Shown here: positions 50,502 through 58,446 of the stretch, one piece after another
Layout: each line of letters begins with the position of its first letter
How positions within the stretch are numbered: position 1 is the stretch's first letter
Source: Micromonospora costi
GTDB lineage: Bacteria > Actinomycetota > Actinomycetes > Mycobacteriales > Micromonosporaceae
NCBI RefSeq assembly: GCF_003626655.1
Contig: NZ_RBAN01000004.1
Span: 248,001-312,000, forward strand
Direction: 5' to 3'
DNA length: 64,000 nt
Notes under the pieces: model-generated
Told to the model about the DNA's origin: nothing
Database searches by the model: none
What the model saw: only the letters and a program-made list of their open reading frames with translations
Translations under genes and position numbers: made by a program

Positions 50502-52180
50502 TGCCACGTACGCCGGACGGGGTGGCCGCAGCGGACGGCGCCCGCGGCCCGGGGCGGGGCCGGCGTGTCGCGGGCGGGGTGCTCACGGCGCTCGCCGTCC
50601 TGCTGGTCGTCACCGTGCTGGTGGGGCCCGACCGGCTCGACCGGCTCGGCCCGGGCGCGTTCCTGCGCATCCCCCTGGAGGGGCTGCTCGGCCTCGCGCT
50701 GCTGATCGCCCTGCCCCCGCGAGGACGGCGGGTGGTGGTGCTGGTGGCCGGCCCCGTGCTGGGCCTGCTGGCGGTGCTCAAGCTCGCCGACCTGGGCTTC
50801 CGGACCGCGCTGGACCGGCCGTTCGACCTGGTGCTCGACTGGGTGCTGCTCGACGACGCGTACGGCTTCCTCCGCGACGCGGCCGGTCGGGCCGGCGCGG
50901 TCGCGGCGGCGGCCGGCGCGCTGCTGCTCGCGGCGGCCCTGCTGCTGCTCATGACGCTCGCCGTGCGGCGGGTCGCCCGGTCGGCGGCGCGGCACGACCG
51001 GGCCGCGACGCGGGTGGTCGCCGCGCTGACCGTCGCGTGGGTGGCGTGCGCCGCGTTCGGCGTGCCGGTGGCCGACGCCGGCACGACCACCCTGGTCGGC
51101 GCGCACGCCGCCGCCGTGCGGGAGCGGCTGCGCGACCGGGGCGCCTTCGGCGCGACGATCGCCGCCGACCCGTACCGGGACGTGCCCGGCGACCAGCTGC
51201 TCACCGCGCTGCGCGGCAAGGACGTCGTCCTCGCGTTCGTGGAGAGCTACGGACGCAGCGCGGTGGAGGACCCGGGGCTCGCCGCCGAGGTGAACCCGGT
51301 GCTCGACGCCGGCTACCAGCGGCTACGCGCCCGGGGGTACGCGGCCCGCAGCGGGTTCCTCACCTCACCCACGGCGGGCGGCGGCAGCTGGCTCGCGCAC
51401 GACACACTGCTGTCCGGCCTCTGGATCGACAACGAGCAGCGGCACCGGGCCTTGCTGGCCAGCGACCGGCTGACGTTGAACGGCGCGTTCCGGCGGGCCG
51501 ACTGGCGCACGGTCGGGGTGATGCCGGCCGCCACGCAGCCCTGGCCGGAGGGCGTCTTCTTCGGCTACGACGGCTACTACGACAGCGCCGCCCTCGGCTA
51601 CCGCGGCCCGAAGTTCAGCTACGCCCCGATGCCCGACCAGTACACGCTCGCCACGTTCCAGCGCACCGAGCGGGCGCCCGTCGACCGCCCGCCGGTCATG
51701 GCGGAGATCCCGCTGATCTCCAGCCACTCCCCCTGGACGGCCGTGCCGCGGATGGTCGGCTGGGACGAGGTGGGCGACGGGTCGATCTACGCGAACCCGG
51801 CGGCCCGCGTCGAGGGGCCGCCGGAGGCGGGGCGCGCCACCGCCCAGGCGCGGGCCGGCTACCGGCAGGCCATCGCGTACTCGCTGGAGAGCCTGGTCTC
51901 CTATGTCGAGACGTACGGGGACGACGATCTGGTGCTGGTCTTCCTCGGCGACCACCAGCCGGCACCGGTGGTGACCGGGCCGGACGCGAGCCGGGACGTG
52001 CCGATCACGGTCGTGGCCCGGGATCCCGCGGTGTTCGACCGGATCTCCGGCTGGGGCTGGCAGGACGGGCTGCGCCCCGGCCACGACGCGCCGGTCTGGC
52101 CGATGGACGCCTTCCGGGACCGTTTCCTCGCGGCGTTCGGGCCGGCGGCGCACCCGTCGGCGGCCCGGTCGGTCCGGTAG
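50501..52180 (+). CDS. Membrane-anchored sulfatase/alkaline-phosphatase superfamily protein
   Basis: 559 residues. Four to five N-terminal helices (~24-215) lead to an extracytoplasmic hydrolase domain with VVLAFVESYGRSAV (first metal site), SPTAGGGSWLAHDTLLSG (nucleophile region), ISSHSPWTAVPRM and LVFLGDHQPAP (second metal Asp-His), as in LtaS-like or phosphoethanolamine transferase enzymes. Start codon ATG overlaps the preceding stop (TGATG). It could transfer or remove a phospho-alcohol group at the cell surface; substrate unknown. Confidence 0.85.
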   Translation: MPRTPDGVAAADGARGPGRGRRVAGGVLTALAVLLVVTVLVGPDRLDRLGPGAFLRIPLEGLLGLALLIALPPRGRRVVVLVAGPVLGLLAVLKLADLGFRTALDRPFDLVLDWVLLDDAYGFLRDAAGRAGAVAAAAGALLLAAALLLLMTLAVRRVARSAARHDRAATRVVAALTVAWVACAAFGVPVADAGTTTLVGAHAAAVRERLRDRGAFGATIAADPYRDVPGDQLLTALRGKDVVLAFVESYGRSAVEDPGLAAEVNPVLDAGYQRLRARGYAARSGFLTSPTAGGGSWLAHDTLLSGLWIDNEQRHRALLASDRLTLNGAFRRADWRTVGVMPAATQPWPEGVFFGYDGYYDSAALGYRGPKFSYAPMPDQYTLATFQRTERAPVDRPPVMAEIPLISSHSPWTAVPRMVGWDEVGDGSIYANPAARVEGPPEAGRATAQARAGYRQAIAYSLESLVSYVETYGDDDLVLVFLGDHQPAPVVTGPDASRDVPITVVARDPAVFDRISGWGWQDGLRPGHDAPVWPMDAFRDRFLAAFGPAAHPSAARSVR

Positions 52181-52182
52181 GC

Positions 52183-52201
52183 GGCGGGGCTGTTCCCCGC
52201 C
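52183..52201 (+). terminator. Short hairpin after the sulfatase-like gene
   Basis: GGCGGGG (52183-52189) pairs with CCCCGCC (52195-52201) around a 5-base loop, two bases after the stop codon. Confidence 0.6.
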
Positions 52202-52224
52202 TCACAATCGTCAGTCTGGACTGT

Positions 52225-52238
52225 TCAGTTTCAACTGA
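52225..52238. promoter_or_regulatory. Candidate MarR operator
   Basis: TCAGTT-TC-AACTGA, a 6-base inverted repeat with a 2-base centre, 19 bases upstream of the MarR-type gene in a locally AT-richer stretch. A second, shorter dyad AGTCTGGACT precedes it at 52213-52222. Confidence 0.5.
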
Positions 52239-52256
52239 CGGTCCTAGCGTTGCGGG

Positions 52257-52700
52257 GTGACCGATCCCCGGATCTCCGCCGAGGCCGTGCGCGCCGCGCA
52301 CGAGCTGCGGGTCGTGTTCAGCCGGCTGCGTCGCCGGCTGCGCGAGGTCGCCGACCGCGACGGCCTCACCGCCTCGCAGACCTCCGTGCTCAGCCGTCTC
52401 GCCACGGCCGGCCCGGCGTCCGCCAGCGACCTGGCCGCCGCCGAGCGCGTCCGGCCGCAGTCGATGGCCGCCATCCTCGCCGCGCTCACCGAGCAGGGGC
52501 TGGTCGGCAAGGCGCCCGACCCGACCGACGGGCGGCGTCAGCTCGTCTCGCTGACCACCGCCGGGTGGTCGCTCGTCCGGGGTGACCGCCGGGCCCGCGA
52601 GGAGTGGCTGGCCAGGGCCCTCGCCGAGCGCTACACGGACGCCGAACGCGGCACCATCATCGAGGCGCTGGCCCTGCTGGACCGGCTCACCGAGTCGTGA
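52257..52700 (+). CDS. MarR-family transcriptional regulator
   Basis: 147-residue winged-helix regulator: LRVVFSRLRRRLREVADRDG, LTASQTSVLSRLATAGPASASDLA, recognition helix VRPQSMAAILAALTEQGLV and wing DPTDGRRQLVSLT. GTG start. It overlaps the MFS transporter gene (GTGA), the common layout in which a MarR repressor controls its own exporter. Confidence 0.9.
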   Translation: MTDPRISAEAVRAAHELRVVFSRLRRRLREVADRDGLTASQTSVLSRLATAGPASASDLAAAERVRPQSMAAILAALTEQGLVGKAPDPTDGRRQLVSLTTAGWSLVRGDRRAREEWLARALAERYTDAERGTIIEALALLDRLTES

Positions 52701-54103
52701 CGACCCGCGCCACCGAACCCGAGGCGGCGCGGGCGGCGGAGCGCCCGTCCGGCTTCGACCGCCGGCTCATCGCCCCGATGATCCTCGGCGCCGTGCTCAA
52801 CCCGATCAACTCGTCCATGATCGCCGTGGCGCTGGTGCCGATCGGGCAGGCGTTCGGCGCGCCGCCGTCGCGTACGGCCTGGCTCGTCTCGGCGCTCTAC
52901 CTCGCCACCGCCGTCGGCCAGCCCGTCGTGGGACGGCTGGTCGACCGCTACGGTGCGCGCCGGCTCTACCTCGTGGGCACCGCGCTGACCGGGGTCGCCG
53001 GGCTGATCGGCATGGTCGCGCCGTCGCTGGGTGTGCTCATCGTCGCCCGGGTGCTGCTCGGGCTGGGCACCTGCGCCGGCTACCCCGCCGCCATGTCCCT
53101 GCTCCGGCACGAGTCGCGGCGCACCGGCCAGGACAACCCCGGTGGCGTGCTCACCGCGCTGGCGATCTCCGCACAGACCGTCGCCGCCGTCGGGCCGACT
53201 CTCGGCGGCCTGCTCATCGGGTTCGGCGGCTGGCACACCATCTTCGCGGTCAACGTCCCGCTCTCCCTCGCCTGTCTCGTGCTGGGCGTACGGCGGATGC
53301 CGAAGGCCACCGTGGGCGCGCCGAGCGGCGGGCTGGACCTGCCCGGCATGGCCCTGTTCACCGCGCTGCTGACCGCCGTGCTGCTGCTGCTCATGAGCCC
53401 CCGCGTCGGGAACCTCTACCTGGTACCGGTGGCCGTGGCGGCCGGCGCCGGGCTGGTCGTGCGCGAGCTGCGCACCGCCGACCCCTTCCTCGACCTGCGG
53501 GTGCTCGGCGGCAACCTGCCGCTGATCGCCACGTACGCCCGCAACCTGCTGACCTTCACCGTCTCCTACGCCTGGCTGTACGGGTACACGCAGTGGCTGG
53601 AGGAGAGTCGGGGCCTGTCGGCGTCGGCGGCGGGGCTCGTCCTGCTGCCGCTGTTCGTGACCGCGATCGGCGTGTCGGCGCTGACCGGCCGGCGTCGGGG
53701 CGTACGGGGCAAGCTGCTGGTCGGCGCCGCCACGCAGATCGCGGCGTGCGCCCTGCTGCTCGCCGTGCACCCCGGCACCGGCACCTGGCTGCTGGTCACC
53801 GTGGCGGTGCTGGCCGGCGTACCACAGGGTCTACTCGGCCTGGCCAACCAGAACGCGCTCTACCACCAGGCCGACCCGGCCCGCATCGGATCCTCCGCGG
53901 GGCTGCTGCGCACGTTCACGTACCTGGGCGCCATGGTGGCCGCCGCGGCCAGCGCCGCCGCGTTCGGCCCGGGCGCCGACACCGCCGGCCTGCACGCGCT
54001 GGCGTTCGTGATGCTCGCCAGCGCCGCGTTGCTGCTGGTCGTCGTCCTCCTGGACCGCTCGCTGCGCCGCATCGGCGCGCCCGCCGGGGCGGCCTCCGGC
54101 TGA
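52697..54103 (+). CDS. MFS drug/metabolite transporter (14-TMS type)
   Basis: 468-residue transporter of the DHA2-like group with about 14 helices. Motif A appears as GRLVDRYGARRLYLVG after the second helix, and motif C-like ISAQTVAAVGPTLGGLLIG in the fifth; helix 1 carries LNPINSSMIAVALVPIG. Substrate unknown; efflux of a toxic compound under MarR control is the usual case. Start GTG 52697. Confidence 0.9.
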   Translation: MTTRATEPEAARAAERPSGFDRRLIAPMILGAVLNPINSSMIAVALVPIGQAFGAPPSRTAWLVSALYLATAVGQPVVGRLVDRYGARRLYLVGTALTGVAGLIGMVAPSLGVLIVARVLLGLGTCAGYPAAMSLLRHESRRTGQDNPGGVLTALAISAQTVAAVGPTLGGLLIGFGGWHTIFAVNVPLSLACLVLGVRRMPKATVGAPSGGLDLPGMALFTALLTAVLLLLMSPRVGNLYLVPVAVAAGAGLVVRELRTADPFLDLRVLGGNLPLIATYARNLLTFTVSYAWLYGYTQWLEESRGLSASAAGLVLLPLFVTAIGVSALTGRRRGVRGKLLVGAATQIAACALLLAVHPGTGTWLLVTVAVLAGVPQGLLGLANQNALYHQADPARIGSSAGLLRTFTYLGAMVAAAASAAAFGPGADTAGLHALAFVMLASAALLLVVVLLDRSLRRIGAPAGAASG

Positions 54104-54142
54104 CCGGACGCCACCCCTGTCACCAACCGAAAGGACACCCTC

Positions 54143-54726
54143 ATGGCCCTCACCACGCTCGACCCGCGTACCGCCCTGGTCCTGATCGACCTCCAGCGCG
54201 GCATCGTGGCCGCCCCCACCGCCCCCTACCCGGCGGCCGAGGTGGTGGCCCGCGGCGTCCGGCTGGCCGACGCGTTCCGGGCCCGGGGCTCCCGGTCGTC
54301 CTGGTCCGCGTCACGACCGCCGCGGACGGGTCGGACGCGGCCCCGGGCCGCACCGACCGCGGCCCGGCGGGCGGCAGCCGGCCGGAGGGGTGGGACGTGC
54401 TCGTCGACGAGTTGACCGGCCACCCCGGCGACGTCGTCGTCACCAAGCGCAACTGGGGCGCCTTCTACGGCACCGACCTGGATCTCCAGCTGCGCCGCCG
54501 GGGCGTGACCCAGATCGTGCTGGGCGGCATCGCCACCAGCATCGGCGTCGAGTCGACCGCCCGGGCCGCGTACGAGCACGGCTACCACGTCACCCTGGCC
54601 ACCGACGCGATGACCGACCTCGACGCGGACGGGCACCGCGCCAGCGTCGAGCGGATCTTCCCCCGGCTCGGCGAGACCGGCACCACCGCGGAGGTGGTCG
54701 AGCTGCTGGCCCGGACCCGCGGCTGA
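54143..54726 (+). pseudogene. Isochorismatase-like hydrolase gene with a -1 frameshift
   Basis: The reading frame is split. The start (ATG 54143, GAAAGGA upstream) reads MALTTLDPRTALVLIDLQRG to ADAFRARG, then similarity continues one frame over as LPVVLVRVTTAADGSD through GGIATSIGVESTARAAYEHG to the stop at 54724-54726. One base is missing around 54284-54290, in GGGG/CC runs; adding it gives a normal 194-residue protein. Asp16 and the Lys of VVTKRNWGAF are present; the position of the nucleophilic Cys is Gly (TSIGVEST), as in the isochorismatase rather than the nicotinamidase branch. Either a recent mutation or a sequencing error in a homopolymer. Third gene after MarR/MFS. Confidence 0.8.
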
Positions 54727-54752
54727 TCCGTCGTATTTTTTTCTCCGGGCGC

Positions 54753-54779
54753 TGTCCGGTCCGGGCCGGCCCGTTCGTC
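54753..54779 (+). promoter_or_regulatory. Tentative ECF42-type promoter before the DGPF gene
   Basis: TGTCCG at 54753-54758 and CGTC at 54776-54779 are spaced by 17 bases, resembling the TGTCGA/CG(A/T)C pattern described for ECF42 groups, 39 bases before the DGPF gene. Weak evidence. Confidence 0.3.
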
Positions 54780-54817
54780 ACCCTGGTGAAGCACCGCACG
54801 ACACCGAGGAGCGAGCC

Positions 54818-55153
54818 ATGAAGTACCTGATGTTCGTCTGCACCGACACCGAGCCCGACACCGACCCGAGCGCCGCGCCGGACATCGAGAAGTGGGTGGC
54901 CGAGCGCGACGCCCGGGGCCAGCGGCTGGCCGGTGACCGGCTGGCTCCGCCGACCGCGGCCACCACGGTCCGCGTCCGGGGCGGCGAGCTGCTCGTGAGC
55001 GACGGGCCGTTCGCCGAGACCAAGGAGGTGATCGTGGGCTTCGACCTGCTCGAGTGCGCCGATCTGGACGAGGCGATCGACGTGGCCCGCAACCACCCCA
55101 TGGCGTACGCGGGCCGGATCGAGCTGCGCCCGTTCTGGAACCCGGACGCCTGA
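54818..55153 (+). CDS. YciI-like DGPF-domain protein
   Basis: 111-residue ferredoxin-fold protein with the name-giving motif DGPFAETKEVIVGFDLLEC (~61-79) after KYLMFVCTDTEP. Such proteins are nearly always encoded beside an ECF42 sigma factor, as here (4 bases apart), and are its main targets. Biochemical role unresolved; possibly binding of a small molecule or stress protection. Confidence 0.92.
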   Translation: MKYLMFVCTDTEPDTDPSAAPDIEKWVAERDARGQRLAGDRLAPPTAATTVRVRGGELLVSDGPFAETKEVIVGFDLLECADLDEAIDVARNHPMAYAGRIELRPFWNPDA

Positions 55154-55157
55154 CACG

Positions 55158-56381
55158 GTGTCGGACGCGTCCCGGGCGGTTGCCACCGCCGGTCAGGAGT
55201 CGTTCGCGCGGATCGTGGCCGCGCTGATCCGGGTGACCGGCGACTGGACGCTGGCCGAGGACTGCGCCCAGGAGGCGCTGGCGCTCGCGGTCGAGCGCTG
55301 GCCGCGCGACGGCGTGCCCGCGAATCCGGGTGGCTGGCTCATGACGGTCGCCCGGAACCGGGCCGTCGACGTGCTCCGCCGCGCCGACGTGGAACGGCGC
55401 AAGCTACGTGAGCTGGCGCTGCTGGCCGAACCGGAGGCCGCGCCGGCCGACGCCGGGGAGGGGGACGTGGTGGACGACCGGCTGCGGCTCATCTTCACCT
55501 GCTGCCACCCGGCGCTCGCCCTGGAGGCGCGGGTGGCGCTCACCCTGCGCACGGTCTGCGGCGTGCCCACCGCCGACATCGCCCGCGCCTTCCTGGTCAG
55601 CGAGTCGACCATGACCCGGCGACTGACCCGGGCCAAGACGAAGATCGCCCAGGCCGGCATCCCGTACCGGGTGCCGGCCGGGGCCGCGCTGGTCGAGCGG
55701 TTGCCCGGCGTGCTGGGCGTGCTCTACCTGCTCTTCACCCGGGGCCACGACGCGGACGGCGAGCCGGCCTTCGCGGACGAGGCGATCCGGCTGACCCGGC
55801 TCGTCGAGGCGCTGCTGCCCGGCCAGCCGGAGGTGTCCGGGCTGCTCGCGCTCTTCCTGTTCCAGCACTCCCGCCGGGCCGCCCGGCGGGACGCCGAGGG
55901 TCGGCTGCTCACCCTGGACCGGCAGGACCGGTCCCGCTGGGACCGCGCCGCCGTCGCCGAGGGGGTCGAGGCGCTGGCCCGGGCCGGCCAGGACGGGCCG
56001 TACGCCATCCAGGCCCACATCGCGGCCTGCCACGCCACCGCCCCCAGCAGCGCGGACACGGACTGGCCGGCCATCGCCGGCTGGTACGACCGGCTGGTCG
56101 AGCGGCAGCCGACGCCGGTGGTGCGGCTCAACCGGGCCGTAGCGCACGGCTACGCGTACGGGCCGGCCGCAGGGCTCGACCTGCTCGACGCGGCGCGGGC
56201 CGGCGGCGCGCTGGACGGCTACCCCGCGGCTCTCGCCGTGGAGGCGGAGCTGACCGCCCGCCAGGGTGACCGCGCCCGGGCGGTGATGCTGTTCCGGGCC
56301 GCCGCGGACCTGAGCGACGGGCCGGCCGAACGTCGGGCGCTCCGGGATCGGGCCGACGACCTGGCCGAGGGCCGGCGCTGA
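55158..56381 (+). CDS. ECF sigma factor, ECF42 group with TPR-like C-terminal extension
   Basis: 407 residues. Region 2 (TLAEDCAQEALALAVERWP, PGGWLMTVARNRAVDVLRR) and region 4 (TLRTVCGVPTADIARAFLVS, TMTRRLTRAKTKIAQAGIPYRVP) are followed by a ~200-residue helical tail (GVLGVLYLLFTRGHDADGEP, LLALFLFQHSRR, AYGPAAGLDLLDAAR) that is typical of ECF42 and replaces an anti-sigma factor as the control element. GTG start at 55158, 4 bases after the DGPF gene. Confidence 0.93.
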   Translation: MSDASRAVATAGQESFARIVAALIRVTGDWTLAEDCAQEALALAVERWPRDGVPANPGGWLMTVARNRAVDVLRRADVERRKLRELALLAEPEAAPADAGEGDVVDDRLRLIFTCCHPALALEARVALTLRTVCGVPTADIARAFLVSESTMTRRLTRAKTKIAQAGIPYRVPAGAALVERLPGVLGVLYLLFTRGHDADGEPAFADEAIRLTRLVEALLPGQPEVSGLLALFLFQHSRRAARRDAEGRLLTLDRQDRSRWDRAAVAEGVEALARAGQDGPYAIQAHIAACHATAPSSADTDWPAIAGWYDRLVERQPTPVVRLNRAVAHGYAYGPAAGLDLLDAARAGGALDGYPAALAVEAELTARQGDRARAVMLFRAAADLSDGPAERRALRDRADDLAEGRR

Positions 56382-56421
56382 CGTCCCGCCGCTCCGCCGC
56401 AGCCCGGCTGGACGTGCCCTG

Positions 56422-57111
56422 TCACGCCCCCACGAAGCGCAGGTGCCGGCGCTGGCGCAGCCGGACGGCCGAGGCCGCCACCACGAGCAGCGTGAGGACG
56501 ACCGCGAACGCGATCCCCTGGGTCAGCCCGCGGGTCAGGTAGCCGCCGTCGGTGTGGTCGATGGCGTACGTGCCGATCTCGCGGCTGAACCAGAAGGGCA
56601 GCGCCCGGGAGGCGGTGTCCGCCGGGTCCATCACCATCTGCAACCCGACCACGGTGAGCAGCACGAGCGTCCCCTCCAGCTCGCGGGGCAGCACGGCGCT
56701 GAGCAGCAGGCCGAACGGGGCGGCCACCGCCACCATGAGCGCCATGATGAGGGCGATCGCGCCGTACCGGACGTCGCGCTGGTCGACGAGGATGAGCACG
56801 AAGTACGGCACCGACAGGCCCACGCCGACCGTCCAGAGGGCGAGCAGCCGCCCGAGCACCAGGTGCAGGCTGCGGTAGCCCGACAGCCGCAGCCGCGGCT
56901 CGATGCCCCGCGCGGCGCTGCCGGCGAACAGGGCCGCGGTGCTCAACGCCCAGCCCACACCCAGGCAGACGAAACGGATCGACTGGCCGAGGTGGTCGCC
57001 GCGGCGGCTCAGGTAGAAGGCCAGCGGCAGCAGCAGGAGGATGACGAGCACGGAGCGACGGCGCACCAGCTCGCGCAGAGCGGTCTCGGCCACCACGAGG
57101 GTCCTGGTCAT
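56422..57111 (-). CDS. ABC-2 type transporter permease
   Basis: 229 residues, six helices: ~18-31, ~46-62, ~83-103, ~112-134, ~140-155 and ~200-218. The N-terminus TLVVAETALRELVRRRSVLVILLLLPL is typical of ABC-2 permeases. ATG at 57111 overlaps the ATPase gene stop (ATGA). Exports an unknown substrate with the ATPase. Confidence 0.85.
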   Translation of the reverse strand: MTRTLVVAETALRELVRRRSVLVILLLLPLAFYLSRRGDHLGQSIRFVCLGVGWALSTAALFAGSAARGIEPRLRLSGYRSLHLVLGRLLALWTVGVGLSVPYFVLILVDQRDVRYGAIALIMALMVAVAAPFGLLLSAVLPRELEGTLVLLTVVGLQMVMDPADTASRALPFWFSREIGTYAIDHTDGGYLTRGLTQGIAFAVVLTLLVVAASAVRLRQRRHLRFVGA

Positions 57112-57935
57112 GCGGCGCGCTCCCGGGGGGTGGTCAGGTCGAGCACGAGGTCGACGCGGTCGAGCTGGTTGAGCAGGTGGGTCACGACCACGATGGCCTT
57201 GCCGGCGTCGCGCCACCGCCACACCTCGTGCCAGAAGTCGAGGTAGGTGCCCCGGTCGAAGCCCTGGTACGGCTCGTCGAGCAGCAGCACCTCCGGCTCG
57301 CCGAGGCGGGCCAGCACGAGGTTCAGCTTCTGCCGGGTGCCGCCGGAGAGGTGCCGCGCCTGGGTGCCCGCGGGCGGCGACCAGTCCAGCGCGGCGGCCC
57401 CGGCGCGGCCGGCCCGGCGGGCCGTGTCCCGCGTGAGGCCACGACCGCCGCCGACCAGCGCGAAGTGCTCGTCGGCGTCGAGGAACTCGGCGGTGCCCCC
57501 GTCCTGCGGGCAGTAGCCGAGCGCGCCGTGCACGCGTACGGTGCCCGCGTCCGGGCTCACCAGGCCCGCGCAGATCCGCAGGAAGGTGCTCTTGCCGGAC
57601 CCGTTGGCGCCGACCACCGCGGCGATCTCGCCCGCGCGTACGGTGAGATCCACCCGGTCGAGGACGGTCCGCCCGCGGTAGCGCTTGGTGATGCCCTGCG
57701 CGGCGAGCCGCACCGGGCCGGGCCGGCGGTGGGGCGGACGCCGGTCGGGCCCGCCGAGGCTGTCGGCGACCGCCCGGGCGTACGCGTCCGGCGGGCCGAA
57801 GACCCGCAGTGGATGTTCCCCGCTCTCGGTGAGGTGGGTGGCCGCCTCGGCGACCACGTGTCCGGTCAGGTCGGGCCCCACCCCGTGCCGGCGCAGCTCG
57901 CCGGTGAGGGCGGCGAGCCAGGCGTTGTGGTTCAC
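57108..57935 (-). CDS. ABC transporter ATPase with an N-terminal HAAS-like helical domain
   Basis: 275 residues. The first ~65 residues (WLAALTGELRRHGVGPDLTGHVVAEAATHL ... FGPPDAYARAVADSLGG) resemble the HAAS/DUF1700 permease-regulator domain usually found as a separate protein next to PadR regulators. The ATPase follows: Walker A VGANGSGKST, signature LSGGTRQKLNL, Walker B VLLLDEPYQGFD, and VVVTHLLNQLD. GTG at 57935 overlaps the PadR stop. Confidence 0.85.
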   Translation of the reverse strand: MNHNAWLAALTGELRRHGVGPDLTGHVVAEAATHLTESGEHPLRVFGPPDAYARAVADSLGGPDRRPPHRRPGPVRLAAQGITKRYRGRTVLDRVDLTVRAGEIAAVVGANGSGKSTFLRICAGLVSPDAGTVRVHGALGYCPQDGGTAEFLDADEHFALVGGGRGLTRDTARRAGRAGAAALDWSPPAGTQARHLSGGTRQKLNLVLARLGEPEVLLLDEPYQGFDRGTYLDFWHEVWRWRDAGKAIVVVTHLLNQLDRVDLVLDLTTPRERAA

Positions 57936-58270
57936 CGCTTCGGCTCCTCGCTCAGTATCGCGCCCACGCTCGCCGCGAAGGCGGTCCAGTCGGTGGCCGC
58001 CGCGCGCAGCGCCGCGCTGCCGGCCGGGCTGATCCGGTAGTACTTGCGGGCGGGGCCCGTGGCGCCCTCGCGCCAGTGGGCGGTGAGCAGGCCGGAGCGC
58101 TGCAACCGCAGCAGCACCGGGTAGAGGGTGCCGCCCTGGACCGTGCCCATGCCATGCGCCCGCAGCGCCTGGGACAGCTCGTAGCCGTACGACTCGCCCC
58201 GGCTCACCAGCCCGAGCACGCAGAGGTCGAGCACCCCGCGCAGCCACTGCGCCCGCCGCTCCTGGTCCAT
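57932..58270 (-). CDS. PadR-family transcriptional regulator
   Basis: 112-residue winged-helix regulator: RGVLDLCVLGLVSRGESYGYELSQALRA, GTLYPVLLRLQRSGLLTA, GPARKYYRISPAGSAAL. First gene of the leftward ABC operon (PadR, ATPase, permease), which it probably represses. A dyad 61 bases upstream is a candidate operator. Confidence 0.9.
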   Translation of the reverse strand: MDQERRAQWLRGVLDLCVLGLVSRGESYGYELSQALRAHGMGTVQGGTLYPVLLRLQRSGLLTAHWREGATGPARKYYRISPAGSAALRAAATDWTAFAASVGAILSEEPKR

Positions 58271-58330
58271 CCGCCCCTACCGGGACGCCGCCACGCCGAA
58301 GATCACGCCCAGGACCCTAGCCGCACCATC

Positions 58331-58349
58331 TAGATAGCGCAACTACCTA
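58331..58349. promoter_or_regulatory. Candidate PadR operator
   Basis: TAGATAG-N5-CTACCTA, a 7-base dyad with one mismatch in an AT-rich patch, 61 bases upstream of the PadR start; an ATCTAGAT palindrome overlaps its left side (58328-58335). Confidence 0.45.
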
Positions 58350-58364
58350 CCGCGCCCTTGGATC

Positions 58365-58445
58365 CCCCCGCGATCTTGCAGTTTCGGCCCCGTCCTGTGG
58401 CTTATGCCCGTTAGGTCGGGGCAGAAAGTGCAAGATCGCCGGGGG
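58365..58445 (-). terminator. Long imperfect hairpin after the Nei-like gene, GATC-type repeat element
   Basis: About 28 bases at 58365-58392 pair with 58417-58445 with three mismatches; the core reads CGATCTTGCAGTTTCGGCCCCG. It directly follows the stop codon of the leftward glycosylase gene at 58447. The core resembles the hairpins at 20048 and 59597. Confidence 0.7.
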
Positions 58446-58446
58446 T

